A stretch of DNA of 16,282 nucleotides. Source: Myxococcales bacterium (GTDB lineage Bacteria; Myxococcota_C; UBA6777). This document shows, piece after piece, positions 1-8,219 of the stretch. Below the pieces are notes generated by a model. It searched no databases. It was not told the origin of the DNA and saw only the letters and a list, made by a program, of their open reading frames with translations. The stretch covers positions 11,609 through 27,890 of the forward strand of contig JALTMC010000059.1 in the NCBI GenBank assembly GCA_027005175.1. Reading direction: 5' to 3'. How positions within the stretch are numbered: the stretch's first letter is position 1; each line of letters starts with the position of its first letter. The translations under genes and the position numbers were made by a program.

Positions 1-1676
1 GCAATGGAGATCTGTGTGGGGCGATCGCCGGCGGTGGATGCTTCTGGCTTTCCATTGATCTTTAAGGTCCGTCCTGTGGAGTTTCCCGATACTGAAACAG
101 TGGCGCTTACACCTTCTTTGTAAAAGAGGACGGGGTTGTATCTCATGGCTTGTCGGTATTTGTACTCGCGAAGGACAGAGAGTCGAAAGGTGCCAAGGCT
201 CATCAACCCTTGTTCCCATTTGGGCATTAAAAACACGAGCAGGATCGCGAAAACTACAAACATTCCGTAATGGGTGCGCCGTTCATTCTGACTTTGCCAG
301 ATCAGAAGCCAAGCACATAAGAAATAAGAAGCTGTACATACGGCGAGTCCTTTTTGAAGGCCGAGCAAAGGAATGATAACAAATCCTGCCGAGGCAGAGC
401 CCACAATCGCTCCTAGAGTATTGAACATATATAGATTGCCGACGCTTTTCCCGATGAACTGTTCTTCATGTTTGAGCAGAGCCAGACCTAATGGAAAGAA
501 CGTTCCCATGAGGAATGTAGGTAAGATGATAGGTAAGGCTGCGATGCCAGCTTTGAAGGAGAAGAGCAAGAGTGGGCTGATCTGTTCCGGTAGTTTGAGG
601 GCGATGCTCACAAATAGTCCCGGCAATTGGTCAAAGAGCAAGGTGCCAAGGGCAATGAATATACCTGTGCCGAGAAGTAATCGTGTCCAGCTTTTGAGAA
701 CATCCAGTGAGTGTTTTGCGAGCCATGCGCCATAGGCAGAGCCGCTCGCCAAGCCGATTAAAAACAGTCCTAGGATGAGTGTGAAAGCATAGGTGGAAGA
801 GCCGATGACCATGGAGAGTGTACGTGACCAGAGAACCTGACAGATCATGGCTGTTGCACCTGTCACCACAAGGCAGGCGATCACCGATCTTCGAAAGTTT
901 TGTTCCTGCGAGCCGAGACCTTCATAGAGTAGCTCTTGTGACACTGTTCCCCATGAGGGCAGAGCTTCCTTTAGGTCCTCCTCCTGAAAGAAGGCTTCTG
1001 AGCTTGGAAACTCTATGGAATCTATGAGGGAGAAGGTCTCGCTTTTGTCTTTCTCTGTCTCAAAGAGATAGGGAAAGCGAACATCGACCCAAATCACTGC
1101 AGAAGCAAGAGTTAATAGACCACCGGCGACCAACATCAAGCTATAGGAAATTCCCAAGAGAGGCATGAGTAGAAAGCCACCACTCAATGCTCCAAGCACG
1201 GCACCATACGTGTTTACGCTGTAGAGTAGACCAACATCGACACCCACAGTGTTGTGTTTGCGAACGAAGCACTGGCTTAAGAGTGGGAGTGTCGCTCCCA
1301 TCAGAGTTGTGGGAAAGAGAAGGAGAGCCAGGCACAACAGGAATCGGACAAAAGCGATGGCTAGGAATGGCCATTCCTCAGGAACCCAGCGATAGATGGT
1401 GGGAAGAACGTCGAGCATTAGTGGGATGAACATGGAGTAGATCGCGATGCTACCTTCCAAAAAGCCATAGACGCGAAAGGGTCGCTGTATCCGGTGAATG
1501 AGCTTCCCTGCGAGGTAACTTCCCAGTGCCAAACCTCCCATGAACACAGTAAGGACAGTTACAATCGCGAGCGTGGTCCCTCCAAAGACCAGCGTAAGCA
1601 TCCGAACCCAAAGGTTCTCCAGGAGCAAGCTGCTCAGGCCGGAACCAAAGAATGCTAGCAAGACTAGATAACGCAT
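1..1676 (-). CDS. Fused MFS/spermidine synthase-like membrane protein (3' end outside window)
   Basis: The reading frame is open from ATG at 1676 to the window edge (558 codons) with no stop or frameshift. A Shine-Dalgarno GGAGGT (complement of 1683-1688) lies about 7 nt before the ATG. The protein has two homologous membrane halves. Each starts with a pattern like LENLWVRMLTLVFG (about residues 19-32) or CQVLWSRTLSMVIGSS, followed by a glycine-rich helix (FMGGLALGS; FLIGLASGS). About 14 hydrophobic segments are expected. Near residue 515 the sequence becomes soluble and enters the start of a spermidine-synthase-like Rossmann domain (KINGKPEAST, then D and TQ), cut by the window end. Family members are inner-membrane proteins, and many lack clear polyamine synthase activity, so the substrate is unknown. 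It lies 393 bp downstream of the HAD gene and is probably a separate transcript. Confidence 0.85.
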   Translation of the reverse strand, partial: MRYLVLLAFFGSGLSSLLLENLWVRMLTLVFGGTTLAIVTVLTVFMGGLALGSYLAGKLIHRIQRPFRVYGFLEGSIAIYSMFIPLMLDVLPTIYRWVPEEWPFLAIAFVRFLLCLALLLFPTTLMGATLPLLSQCFVRKHNTVGVDVGLLYSVNTYGAVLGALSGGFLLMPLLGISYSLMLVAGGLLTLASAVIWVDVRFPYLFETEKDKSETFSLIDSIEFPSSEAFFQEEDLKEALPSWGTVSQELLYEGLGSQEQNFRRSVIACLVVTGATAMICQVLWSRTLSMVIGSSTYAFTLILGLFLIGLASGSAYGAWLAKHSLDVLKSWTRLLLGTGIFIALGTLLFDQLPGLFVSIALKLPEQISPLLLFSFKAGIAALPIILPTFLMGTFFPLGLALLKHEEQFIGKSVGNLYMFNTLGAIVGSASAGFVIIPLLGLQKGLAVCTASYFLCAWLLIWQSQNERRTHYGMFVVFAILLVFLMPKWEQGLMSLGTFRLSVLREYKYRQAMRYNPVLFYKEGVSATVSVSGNSTGRTLKINGKPEASTAGDRPTQISI

Positions 1677-2069
1677 GCTCTCACCTCCTGTCTGCAGTCA
1701 CATAGAGCTTCTGTGTGGCGAGCTTATGAGGAAACGGATACGTGTCTCCGCAGAGTCGGACAGGGGCTATACACAACTGTAGCCATGGGGCCACCGAATC
1801 ACATGGAGTTGAAAAGCCCACGTTTTTGTAACAGAAAGCTCTCTTCTGAGGGGGCTTTCGGGGGGAGGTTCTTTCTTTTCATACCGTTCGAGGGGATCTG
1901 TGGGGACCGTCACTCATACGGTTGGTTGAAATGGTAAACCAATCCGCCCGAATCCACTGGGAAATCAAAAGGAGCCGATATCCAACATGCGATGATATAG
2001 AGAATACCTCTATGAAGGTTGTAACAGATTGTTGGGGGAAGTTCGAATGGAATCTCTGGCAACCCGGAT
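1677..2069. other. 393-bp spacer between HAD gene and membrane-protein gene
   Basis: I see no convincing gene here. The stretch should hold the end of the EMC operon transcript and the promoter of the minus-strand membrane-protein gene. The only clear structure is the inverted repeat at 1834-1859. I could not identify a promoter with both -35 and -10 boxes. Confidence 0.5.
1834..1859. repeat. Inverted repeat, possible weak terminator
   Basis: GAAAGCTCTC, a loop of ttctga, then GGGGGCTTTC. As plus-strand RNA this gives a 10-bp stem with two G-U pairs. As minus-strand RNA only the outer 6 bp pair cleanly. No strong T-tract follows in the minus direction, so a role as terminator of the operon is uncertain. 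Confidence 0.3.
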
Positions 2070-2918
2070 TTAAGCCGCGAGCCAAGTGGGGATTTCGGAG
2101 AGGTCTGTAAGCAGTTGACCTCGGGGATGTTGTTGGAGGAAATCCTTCTCGTATTCCGGTGTGAAGGGGTTGACCGCGAGGGCCACACGAGCACCAAGAG
2201 CAAGGGGGAGGGCCAGGTCGAGTTCGAAGATATCGCCAACCACAGCTATATTTTCCCAGCGAACTCCATCCTTTTGCCGCAAACCTTCGAGAATCTCAAA
2301 ATAACGAGGGCGTCGTAACAACACAGGACGGGATAGGCCCGGCAACTCGAAAGATTCAGGTACTGTGGTAAAGGATGTGTCAACCACATACTTTTTGGCT
2401 CGTCCATGAACACGCTCTATCAACCAACCGAGAGTGTTTGTATTGGCTTCTTGATCGAGGTGGCGGATCTTCGTCTGCACAGGCTCTGTATGTGAGTTTG
2501 TGACAACATATACATTACTCTTTTTCAAACGCGCCAGAACGCTGTGAGCTGATTTTCGAAAGGCTATTTTTGTTTTTTGGTAGTTGTATTTGAACAGGAT
2601 TCCATCCATCAGTCTGGTGCGATCTTGTTCATTGGTGAAAGCGTGGCAAGCGTCGCAGATCATCCGGGCCACAGGCATAATTCGGAGGTAGGGATCGACA
2701 CTCGCTGGAGCAACGATATTACCGTTATACACCCAACCATGAGCGTCTGGGTTTTCAGAGATTTCGGCTTCAAACGAGATTGCCATCGCCTCAATCTCTG
2801 GCTCGGAGCACCCTGTCAGAACGGCGATGTCGCTTAAAAAGCCCGTGCGAAAGGGCTTTCCTTCCTGCTCTGCATCCGTGATTGTACCATCAAAATCAAG
2901 AATTAACATCGAACTCAT
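2070..2918 (-). CDS. HAD-superfamily hydrolase (phosphatase-like)
   Basis: A 282-residue soluble protein. HAD motif I is LDFDGTITD (nucleophile Asp8, general acid Asp10), motif II is probably VVTNS (about 138-142), and motif IV is GDIFELD (Gly228, Asp229, Asp234). The region between motifs I and II is a long helical cap. An upstream in-frame ATG at 2957 exists, but I chose ATG 2918 because a purine-rich GGGGGA precedes it and it places motif I at the usual N-terminal position. It is the last gene of the EMC operon, 70 bp after ecm. The substrate cannot be inferred. HAD enzymes next to metabolic operons sometimes act in metabolite clean-up, but that is speculation here. Confidence 0.8.
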   Translation of the reverse strand: MSSMLILDFDGTITDAEQEGKPFRTGFLSDIAVLTGCSEPEIEAMAISFEAEISENPDAHGWVYNGNIVAPASVDPYLRIMPVARMICDACHAFTNEQDRTRLMDGILFKYNYQKTKIAFRKSAHSVLARLKKSNVYVVTNSHTEPVQTKIRHLDQEANTNTLGWLIERVHGRAKKYVVDTSFTTVPESFELPGLSRPVLLRRPRYFEILEGLRQKDGVRWENIAVVGDIFELDLALPLALGARVALAVNPFTPEYEKDFLQQHPRGQLLTDLSEIPTWLAA

Positions 2919-2988
2919 TCTTTCGTCCCCCACTGGTTCCAATTGGAGGGGCATCATACCGATCTAGATTCTGATTGCAACTGAAAGC

Positions 2989-5034
2989 TCACGTTTTGAG
3001 CTTGCCAAAGGTGGGGAGGCCTTGTTTTTTGCGGAAGATGTCGAGAAGTATGGCAGAGACTTCATTGAGGTCAAAGTCTTTGGGAGTGAAGGTGGCCACC
3101 ACGCCTAGCTTCTTTAATGCTGGAATGTCTTCAGGTGGGATAATTCCTCCAACAATGATCTCGACATGACCAAGCCCTTCTTGTTGGAGTTCTTCGACGA
3201 TCGCCTTTGTCAGAACCAAATGACTACCCGAAAGCATCGATAATCCAAGCAGGTCTGCTTTCTCATCACGGATTGTTTTTACGATGTCTGACGGGGTCTG
3301 TCGAATTCCCTTGTAGATAACTTCAAAGCCGATGCTTTGGGCCTTGAGTGCGATCTGCTCGGCACCATTGCTGTGTCCTTCAAGGCCCGGCTTGGCCAGA
3401 AGAAGGCGGGGAGGGCGGCCGCACTGCTCCATGGTCCGCTTCACTCGTTGGCGTACGGCACTCTCTCTGCCTTGTTTTCCTGGGATTCGCGACACGAGGT
3501 CTATACCCGTTGGGGCTCTGTATTCTCCAAAGGCTCTACGCAATGTATGCGTCCATTCTCCCGTGGTGACACCGGCATGAGCACACTGTATCGACGAGCC
3601 CATGATGTTGACGTTGGCTTGTGCATCGTCAAAGAGTTGGGCCAGTGCCATTTTTACCTTGGCTGTGTCTCGTTGTTCTCGGTGTGCGAGTAGGGCTTCT
3701 ATGATCTCTGCTTCGGCGGATGTTGCGACCTTCATAAAGCCACCATCCGCTCCTTGTGTCAGTGGAGATTCGGCTGTTTCTTGGAAGCGATTCACGCCTA
3801 CGATGGTGATGTCATCGCGCTCGATGGCCCGCATTCGTTCTGTTTGACTTTGAACCAACTTGCGTTTGAGGAGGCCGCTTTCCACTGCGGGGACAATGCC
3901 TCCCTCGGCCTCGATTTGGTGGATCTCATCCCAGGCGGCCGCTGTCAGGTCTTTGACCTTCGCTTCGATCACATGCGAACCATCAAAGATATCCTCCAAT
4001 TCAAGAAGATCCGTTTCATAGGCAAGGATCTGTTGAATGCGCAAAGACCACTGTTGATCCCAGGGGCGCGGTAGGCCAATGGCTTCATTCCATGCGGGAA
4101 GTTGCAACGCTCTCGCGCGAGCTTTTTTCGACAACAGTACACCCAAAGTCTGCAGAGCAATGCGCTGGATATTGTTTTCGGGTTGTTGCTCCGTTAAACC
4201 CAAGGAGTTGACCTGGACACCATAGCGGAAGCGGCGGAGTTTTGGGTCTTTGACTCCGTATCGATGAGCCGTAATATGCTCCCACATCTCTGTGAATGCA
4301 CGCATCTTGCATGTTTCTTCGATAAAACGAATGCCTGCGTTGACAAAAAAGGAGAGCCTTCCGACGACTTGGGGCATCTGTGCATCACGAACCTGACCCG
4401 AGGCTTGGACAGCATCGAGCACACCCATGGCTGTGCTGAGGGCAAAGGCCAACTCTTGGACCGGTGTAGCCCCCGCTTCTTGCAGGTGATAACTACAGAT
4501 ATTGATGGGGTTCCAGTGTGGTATATGTTTTACGGTATAGGTGATCACATCGACCATTAACCGCATGGAAGGTTGAGGTGGAAAGATATAGAGACCACGT
4601 GATAGGTACTCTTTGACCAAGTCATTTTGGACGGTGCCACGTAAGGATGACATCTCCAAACCTTGTCGTTGGGCAACTGCGATATACAATGCGAGCAGCC
4701 AGGGAGCAGGGGCATTGATGGTCATGGAAGTGTTGACTTGGTCCAGTGGGATCTCATCAAAGAGTTGTTCCATATCCCCAATGTGAGCGACCGATACACC
4801 GACCTTCCCCACTTCACCCTGGGCCATCGGATGGTCGGGGTCGTAGCCTACTTGGGTAGGGAGGTCAAAAGCAACGCTTAACCCTGTTTGTCCCTTTGAT
4901 AAATTGAGCTTGTAGAGCGCATTGCTCTCTTTGGCGGAGCTATACCCGGCGTAGGTGCGAATCATCCAAGGGCGATCGTGCTTCTTTTCCTCACCTTTCT
5001 GTGCTACCGAAGTTGCTTTCTTCTCTCGACTCAT
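2989..5034 (-). CDS. ecm: Ethylmalonyl-CoA mutase (coenzyme B12-dependent)
   Basis: A 681-residue protein, typical of the family. It isomerises (2R)-ethylmalonyl-CoA to (2S)-methylsuccinyl-CoA using adenosylcobalamin. The N-terminal TIM-barrel carries acyl-CoA mutase patterns (RTYAGYSSAKESN, then LSVAFDLPTQVGYDPDHP). The C-terminal cobalamin domain has AKPGLEGHSNG with Lys548 and the lower-ligand His554, then LSML (599-601) and VGG (629-630). The segment GHSNGAEQIA is characteristic of Ecm as opposed to methylmalonyl-CoA mutase. The Asp that normally precedes Gly-His in the DxHxxG motif is Glu552 here. A GTG start at 5055 is possible. I prefer ATG 5034, which has AGAGAGG about 8 nt upstream. 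The dedicated G-protein chaperone gene is not in the window. Confidence 0.95.
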   Translation of the reverse strand: MSREKKATSVAQKGEEKKHDRPWMIRTYAGYSSAKESNALYKLNLSKGQTGLSVAFDLPTQVGYDPDHPMAQGEVGKVGVSVAHIGDMEQLFDEIPLDQVNTSMTINAPAPWLLALYIAVAQRQGLEMSSLRGTVQNDLVKEYLSRGLYIFPPQPSMRLMVDVITYTVKHIPHWNPINICSYHLQEAGATPVQELAFALSTAMGVLDAVQASGQVRDAQMPQVVGRLSFFVNAGIRFIEETCKMRAFTEMWEHITAHRYGVKDPKLRRFRYGVQVNSLGLTEQQPENNIQRIALQTLGVLLSKKARARALQLPAWNEAIGLPRPWDQQWSLRIQQILAYETDLLELEDIFDGSHVIEAKVKDLTAAAWDEIHQIEAEGGIVPAVESGLLKRKLVQSQTERMRAIERDDITIVGVNRFQETAESPLTQGADGGFMKVATSAEAEIIEALLAHREQRDTAKVKMALAQLFDDAQANVNIMGSSIQCAHAGVTTGEWTHTLRRAFGEYRAPTGIDLVSRIPGKQGRESAVRQRVKRTMEQCGRPPRLLLAKPGLEGHSNGAEQIALKAQSIGFEVIYKGIRQTPSDIVKTIRDEKADLLGLSMLSGSHLVLTKAIVEELQQEGLGHVEIIVGGIIPPEDIPALKKLGVVATFTPKDFDLNEVSAILLDIFRKKQGLPTFGKLKT

Positions 5035-5080
5035 CACTTCATCCCTCTCTAGCACAGGTTGTTGCCCATTTGTGTCCCGG

Positions 5081-5138
5081 AATCAGGCTGATTTATCCTG
5101 ATTTATCCTGATTTATCCTGATTTATCCTGATTTAGGC
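5081..5138. repeat. 10-bp tandem repeat spanning the mch stop codon, with flanking palindrome
   Basis: The unit tgatttatcc (plus strand) occurs four times exactly from 5089 to 5128, with a fifth variant copy tgatttaggc at 5129-5138. On the coding strand the array begins inside the last codons of mch (stop TAA at 5123-5125) and runs into the spacer before ecm. Next to it, aatcag-g-ctgatt at 5081-5093 is a perfect 6+6 inverted repeat. The array ends about 55 bp before the preferred ecm start. The unit length is not a multiple of three. Confidence 0.95.
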
Positions 5139-6307
5139 TGGTTGCGAATTAAAACCTTGCGTTCCACTTCAAAGACCTTGGCAGAAATTTTCTCTTTTCC
5201 CTGCTTCTTTTTGGAGAGTTCCTTTTGGAATAGATCTTCACCATAGGTCTCAAGTGCATTCGAGGCTGCGATGTTTTTTAATCCTATTAATTGAAACGTA
5301 AGAATGGAAGCGTTGGTGTCCGATGGACCTGCTTCGATGGACAGGACACGAGACAAGGCAGTAAGGGTGTCTCCAGACACGGTGGGTTGTGTATGGTAGC
5401 CTTCCGAGAAACCCATCTCCCACAGCGCATTCTCACTGATATCGCGACTGGTCAAGCCTTGAAGCCATGCAAAAACAAGTCCTCCGTAGACAATGGGCTC
5501 TCCGCTCATCGCACCTGTTCTTCCTGTGCTGTAAATCCGATCGTTGTGGAGTGGGTGAGTGTTGCCGACGCCATAGCTCCACCACATGTGCTCGTCTGTG
5601 ACTGTTCGGCCATTGGGGTGGACAATGATCTCACCGGGTTGAAACGAATCTGCGTAGGTCTTTGTGCCGGTCAGTCCAGAGGGATAAGGCGGTTTTGATA
5701 GAGGCAGTCGGAGCTGTGGTTGTGTTTGCCAGGGAAAGTTGAGCGGTTGGCTCGCCTCCGTTGTTTGTGTTGTATGAGCTGCTGTTCCTCGTTGCGCCAC
5801 CATGATCTTGCGTTCGTACTGCATGACCACCTCGTCTCTTTGGTTGCGACCAAGGGTTTGTACATGCACGATACCCGGTTTGCCCTCCCCCCGTTCCCGA
5901 CGCTCGACAACATGTGTCATCGAAGTCAGTGTATCTCCCGGATACACCGGGCGCAGGAATTGTGCCTGGTAATATCCCAGGTTGGCAATGGCCTTCTCTG
6001 AGTCGTTTTGAACACCCATCGAGAGTATGAGATTAAACACCAACTGTGGGCTCACCAGGATGTCGGAGAAGCCAAAAGCCTGAGCGTACTCCCGATTAAA
6101 ATACAGTGGGTTGGTTTCCATAAAAGCCGTGGCAAATGCTCGGGCCCAGCCATGGTCGATCGTAAACCCTCGTGGGTGTTGAAAGGTACTACCCGGTACC
6201 AAATCCTCAAGGTAGCGTCCATACTGTGGACGACGAATGTTGTCCAAGGATACAGACAAAGCAGGGGCACATTCTTTCTGAACACGAACAGGTATTGAGA
6301 TGGACAT
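5123..6307 (-). CDS. mch: Mesaconyl-(C1)-CoA hydratase
   Basis: A 394-residue protein with two tandem hot-dog (MaoC-like) domains, about residues 25-165 and 215-355. It hydrates mesaconyl-C1-CoA to beta-methylmalyl-CoA. The hydratase motif is best kept in the second half (NTHPLHND, 249-256). The first half has the equivalent TNPLYFN (65-71), with Tyr where the His would be. The start ATG 6307 has AGGAG about 7 nt upstream. The C-terminal tail (from about 355) is rich in Lys and Glu, and its last codons lie in the 10-bp tandem repeat. Position between mcd and ecm fits the assignment. The protein is somewhat longer than the alphaproteobacterial enzymes I know, which are near 340-350 residues. 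Confidence 0.9.
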   Translation of the reverse strand: MSISIPVRVQKECAPALSVSLDNIRRPQYGRYLEDLVPGSTFQHPRGFTIDHGWARAFATAFMETNPLYFNREYAQAFGFSDILVSPQLVFNLILSMGVQNDSEKAIANLGYYQAQFLRPVYPGDTLTSMTHVVERRERGEGKPGIVHVQTLGRNQRDEVVMQYERKIMVAQRGTAAHTTQTTEASQPLNFPWQTQPQLRLPLSKPPYPSGLTGTKTYADSFQPGEIIVHPNGRTVTDEHMWWSYGVGNTHPLHNDRIYSTGRTGAMSGEPIVYGGLVFAWLQGLTSRDISENALWEMGFSEGYHTQPTVSGDTLTALSRVLSIEAGPSDTNASILTFQLIGLKNIAASNALETYGEDLFQKELSKKKQGKEKISAKVFEVERKVLIRNQPKSG

Positions 6308-6398
6308 AGAGGCTCCTTACATCATAGACGACACTCTTTTGGGGGTGAGATGTGCTGAGTCACGTTTTTATCGGATGTCGCGTACTGCCACACATCAC

Positions 6399-6557
6399 TA
6401 CGGTTTTGCGAAGAGTTGTTGGGGGAGCAGACATTTTTACTGCCCCGCAAGGAATTTAGGGTTTCACAACGAAGAGTTGTTGGGTGAGCAGACATTCTTA
6501 CTGCCTCGCAAGGAGCTGAGGGGTGAGCATGTATCCTTACGGTTTCGCAAAGAGTTG
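6399..6557. repeat. Degenerate tandem copies of the mcd 3' end
   Basis: Two 44-bp copies at 6409-6452 and 6470-6513 differ at only three positions (period 61 bp). A further copy overlaps the true mcd end at 6515-6557, and a partial one lies at 6399-6420. On the coding strand the mcd end CAACTCTTTGCGAAACCGTAA (QLFAKP, stop) recurs as CAGCTCCTTGCGAGGCAGTAA (QLLARQ, stop) and CAACTCTTCGCAAAACCGTAG (QLFAKP, stop). Aligned by eye, the first 37 nt of the mcd-end copy and its neighbour match at about 28 positions without gaps. Confidence 0.85.
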
Positions 6558-8204
6558 ACGAGCGATCACGCGCAAGGCAAGGACCTCTTCAGCACCTTCA
6601 AAGATAGAGAGAACTCTGGCATCCACAAAGTACCGGCTGACGTTTGTTTCTTCGGCGTAGCCCATGCCACCATGGATCTGCATGGCTTCACGGGTTACTT
6701 CTTCAGCGGCTCGGCAGGCGAATAGCTTGGCCAGGCTGGCTTCCATTTGACCTTTGCCTTGGTCCATGAGTTGTCCCACTTTGTAGGTGAGCTTTCGAGC
6801 TGCAGCGAGGGTTGATGCGATACGGGCTAGTTTGATCTTGATCAGCTCGTATTGTTCGAGTGGCTGTCCAAAGACAGAGCGTTCGCTTGCATAGGTTCGA
6901 GCGTTATCGATAGCGGCTTGCATCACGCCAATGGCGCGGGCTGCTGTTTGGATTCGGCCTCCCGCAAATCCGGCCATCATGTGATAAAAGCCACGTCCAC
7001 GGCCCTCTTCTTCACCGATGAGGTGACTGTCTGGAACAAAGAAGTTATCAAAGAAGACCTCAAAGGAGTGCATCCCACGATAGCCAATGGTGGGGATAGC
7101 CCGTCCAGACATCTGTCCTCCTTCGGGCTGTGTGTATGCAAACTCGTGGCCTGGAAAAGCTGGCTTTTCCGCCAACAACAACGACAAACCTTTATGGCCC
7201 AGGCTCACGTCGGTTTCGGTTCGGGCCAGCACCAGAAATACACCGGCTTTCCCACCAAACGTACACCATGTTTTGACGCCATTGAGGTGCCATCCACCGT
7301 CCACCTTGGTGGCTCTGCACTGCATCCCCGCAACATCGGAGCCATAGTCCGGTTCGGTGACTGCAACAGCGCAGAAGGGGTCTCCTTCGGCGAGCTTTGG
7401 TAGCCAGTATTCCTTTTGTTCTTGCGTTCCTCCTGCAAGCAAAGCACGAGCCAAAATTTCAGGTCGTGTGATGAGGCTTCCAGCCGCGCCCAAGGAACCC
7501 CGTGAGAGTTCTTCGGTTGCAACGATCATTCCGATGGTATCTTCATGATCGTCACTGCACAACCCTCCGTATTGCTGTGGGATGGAGAGCCCAAATATTC
7601 CCATTTCAAGCAGGGGTTGGATGATCTCATCGGGGATGTCTAGATCGTGGCGATGAATTTTCTCTGCCCAAGGCATAACAACATCTTCCGCCAGGCGACG
7701 GAATGTGTCACGCATGAGTTGTTGTTCTTCATTGGTCCAAAGTTCGACACCGTCTCGTCCATATGTACGGATTTGATCTCCAAGTGATGCGAGGCTTTGG
7801 GAGGCCAACTGCTTTTGGCAGAAGGCATTGACCGGGCCGTCATACAGCTCTTGTATCTCGGAAAATGACAATCCATACTCATCAAGGCGCTGGCTTAGTC
7901 TGTTGCGGATCTGGGTGATGGCTTGGGCAAGAAAGGTCAGTGCCAGCTTTGTTTCCCCGTGGATCTGTTCTGCGCTGCTATCTTGCTTTGTCATAGAGCT
8001 GGTGTAGTCTAGCATGGCTTGGGCTGCCGCGAGTTCTGCGGCAGACCAAGCGATATCGAAGCTCACCAGTTGATGTTGGTTGATGGCCGAGGTGGAGACC
8101 CGTCCGTTCTGTTGAACCTTGGCCCGGACGTGTTGTATCGCTTGTTGGAGTATTGTTTCAGTTTGGGCGAAGAACTCATACGCATATTGTATCGAGTCTT
8201 GCAA
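6537..8204 (-). CDS. mcd: (2S)-Methylsuccinyl-CoA dehydrogenase (FAD acyl-CoA dehydrogenase family)
   Basis: A 555-residue protein that oxidises (2S)-methylsuccinyl-CoA to mesaconyl-C1-CoA, passing electrons to ETF. Residues 1 to about 130 form the helical N-terminal extension seen in Mcd and absent from ordinary acyl-CoA dehydrogenases (near 380 residues). The acyl-CoA dehydrogenase fold follows: FAVTEPDYGSDVAGM-type substrate/FAD loop (here CAVAVTEPDYGSDVAG), NGVKTWCTFGG, IQIHGGMGYAEE-type FAD motif (QIHGGMGYAEE), and SIFEGAEE near the end, with Glu536 the likely catalytic base. The start is TTG. No in-frame ATG or GTG precedes it, and a very strong GGGGAGGT lies at correct spacing. The gene begins only 15 bp after the lyase stop, so translational coupling is likely. 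Confidence 0.93.
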   Translation of the reverse strand: MQDSIQYAYEFFAQTETILQQAIQHVRAKVQQNGRVSTSAINQHQLVSFDIAWSAAELAAAQAMLDYTSSMTKQDSSAEQIHGETKLALTFLAQAITQIRNRLSQRLDEYGLSFSEIQELYDGPVNAFCQKQLASQSLASLGDQIRTYGRDGVELWTNEEQQLMRDTFRRLAEDVVMPWAEKIHRHDLDIPDEIIQPLLEMGIFGLSIPQQYGGLCSDDHEDTIGMIVATEELSRGSLGAAGSLITRPEILARALLAGGTQEQKEYWLPKLAEGDPFCAVAVTEPDYGSDVAGMQCRATKVDGGWHLNGVKTWCTFGGKAGVFLVLARTETDVSLGHKGLSLLLAEKPAFPGHEFAYTQPEGGQMSGRAIPTIGYRGMHSFEVFFDNFFVPDSHLIGEEEGRGRGFYHMMAGFAGGRIQTAARAIGVMQAAIDNARTYASERSVFGQPLEQYELIKIKLARIASTLAAARKLTYKVGQLMDQGKGQMEASLAKLFACRAAEEVTREAMQIHGGMGYAEETNVSRYFVDARVLSIFEGAEEVLALRVIARQLFAKP

Positions 8205-8210
8205 GATAAC

Positions 8211-8218
8211 ACCTCCCC
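8211..8218 (-). promoter_or_regulatory. Ribosome binding site deciding the TTG start of mcd
   Basis: GGGGAGGT on the minus strand ends about 6 nt before TTG 8204. It lies directly after the stop codon of the upstream lyase gene (TAA at 8220-8222), which argues for re-initiation by the same ribosomes. Confidence 0.8.
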
Positions 8219-8219
8219 T

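Noticed and set aside
1879-2085. 68-codon minus-strand ORF starting inside the HAD gene
   Set aside because: It begins in another frame within the HAD coding end, has no ribosome binding site and no recognisable pattern.
6852-7403. 183-codon plus-strand ORF inside mcd
   Set aside because: It is the complement of a well-supported acyl-CoA dehydrogenase, with no domain and no ribosome binding site.
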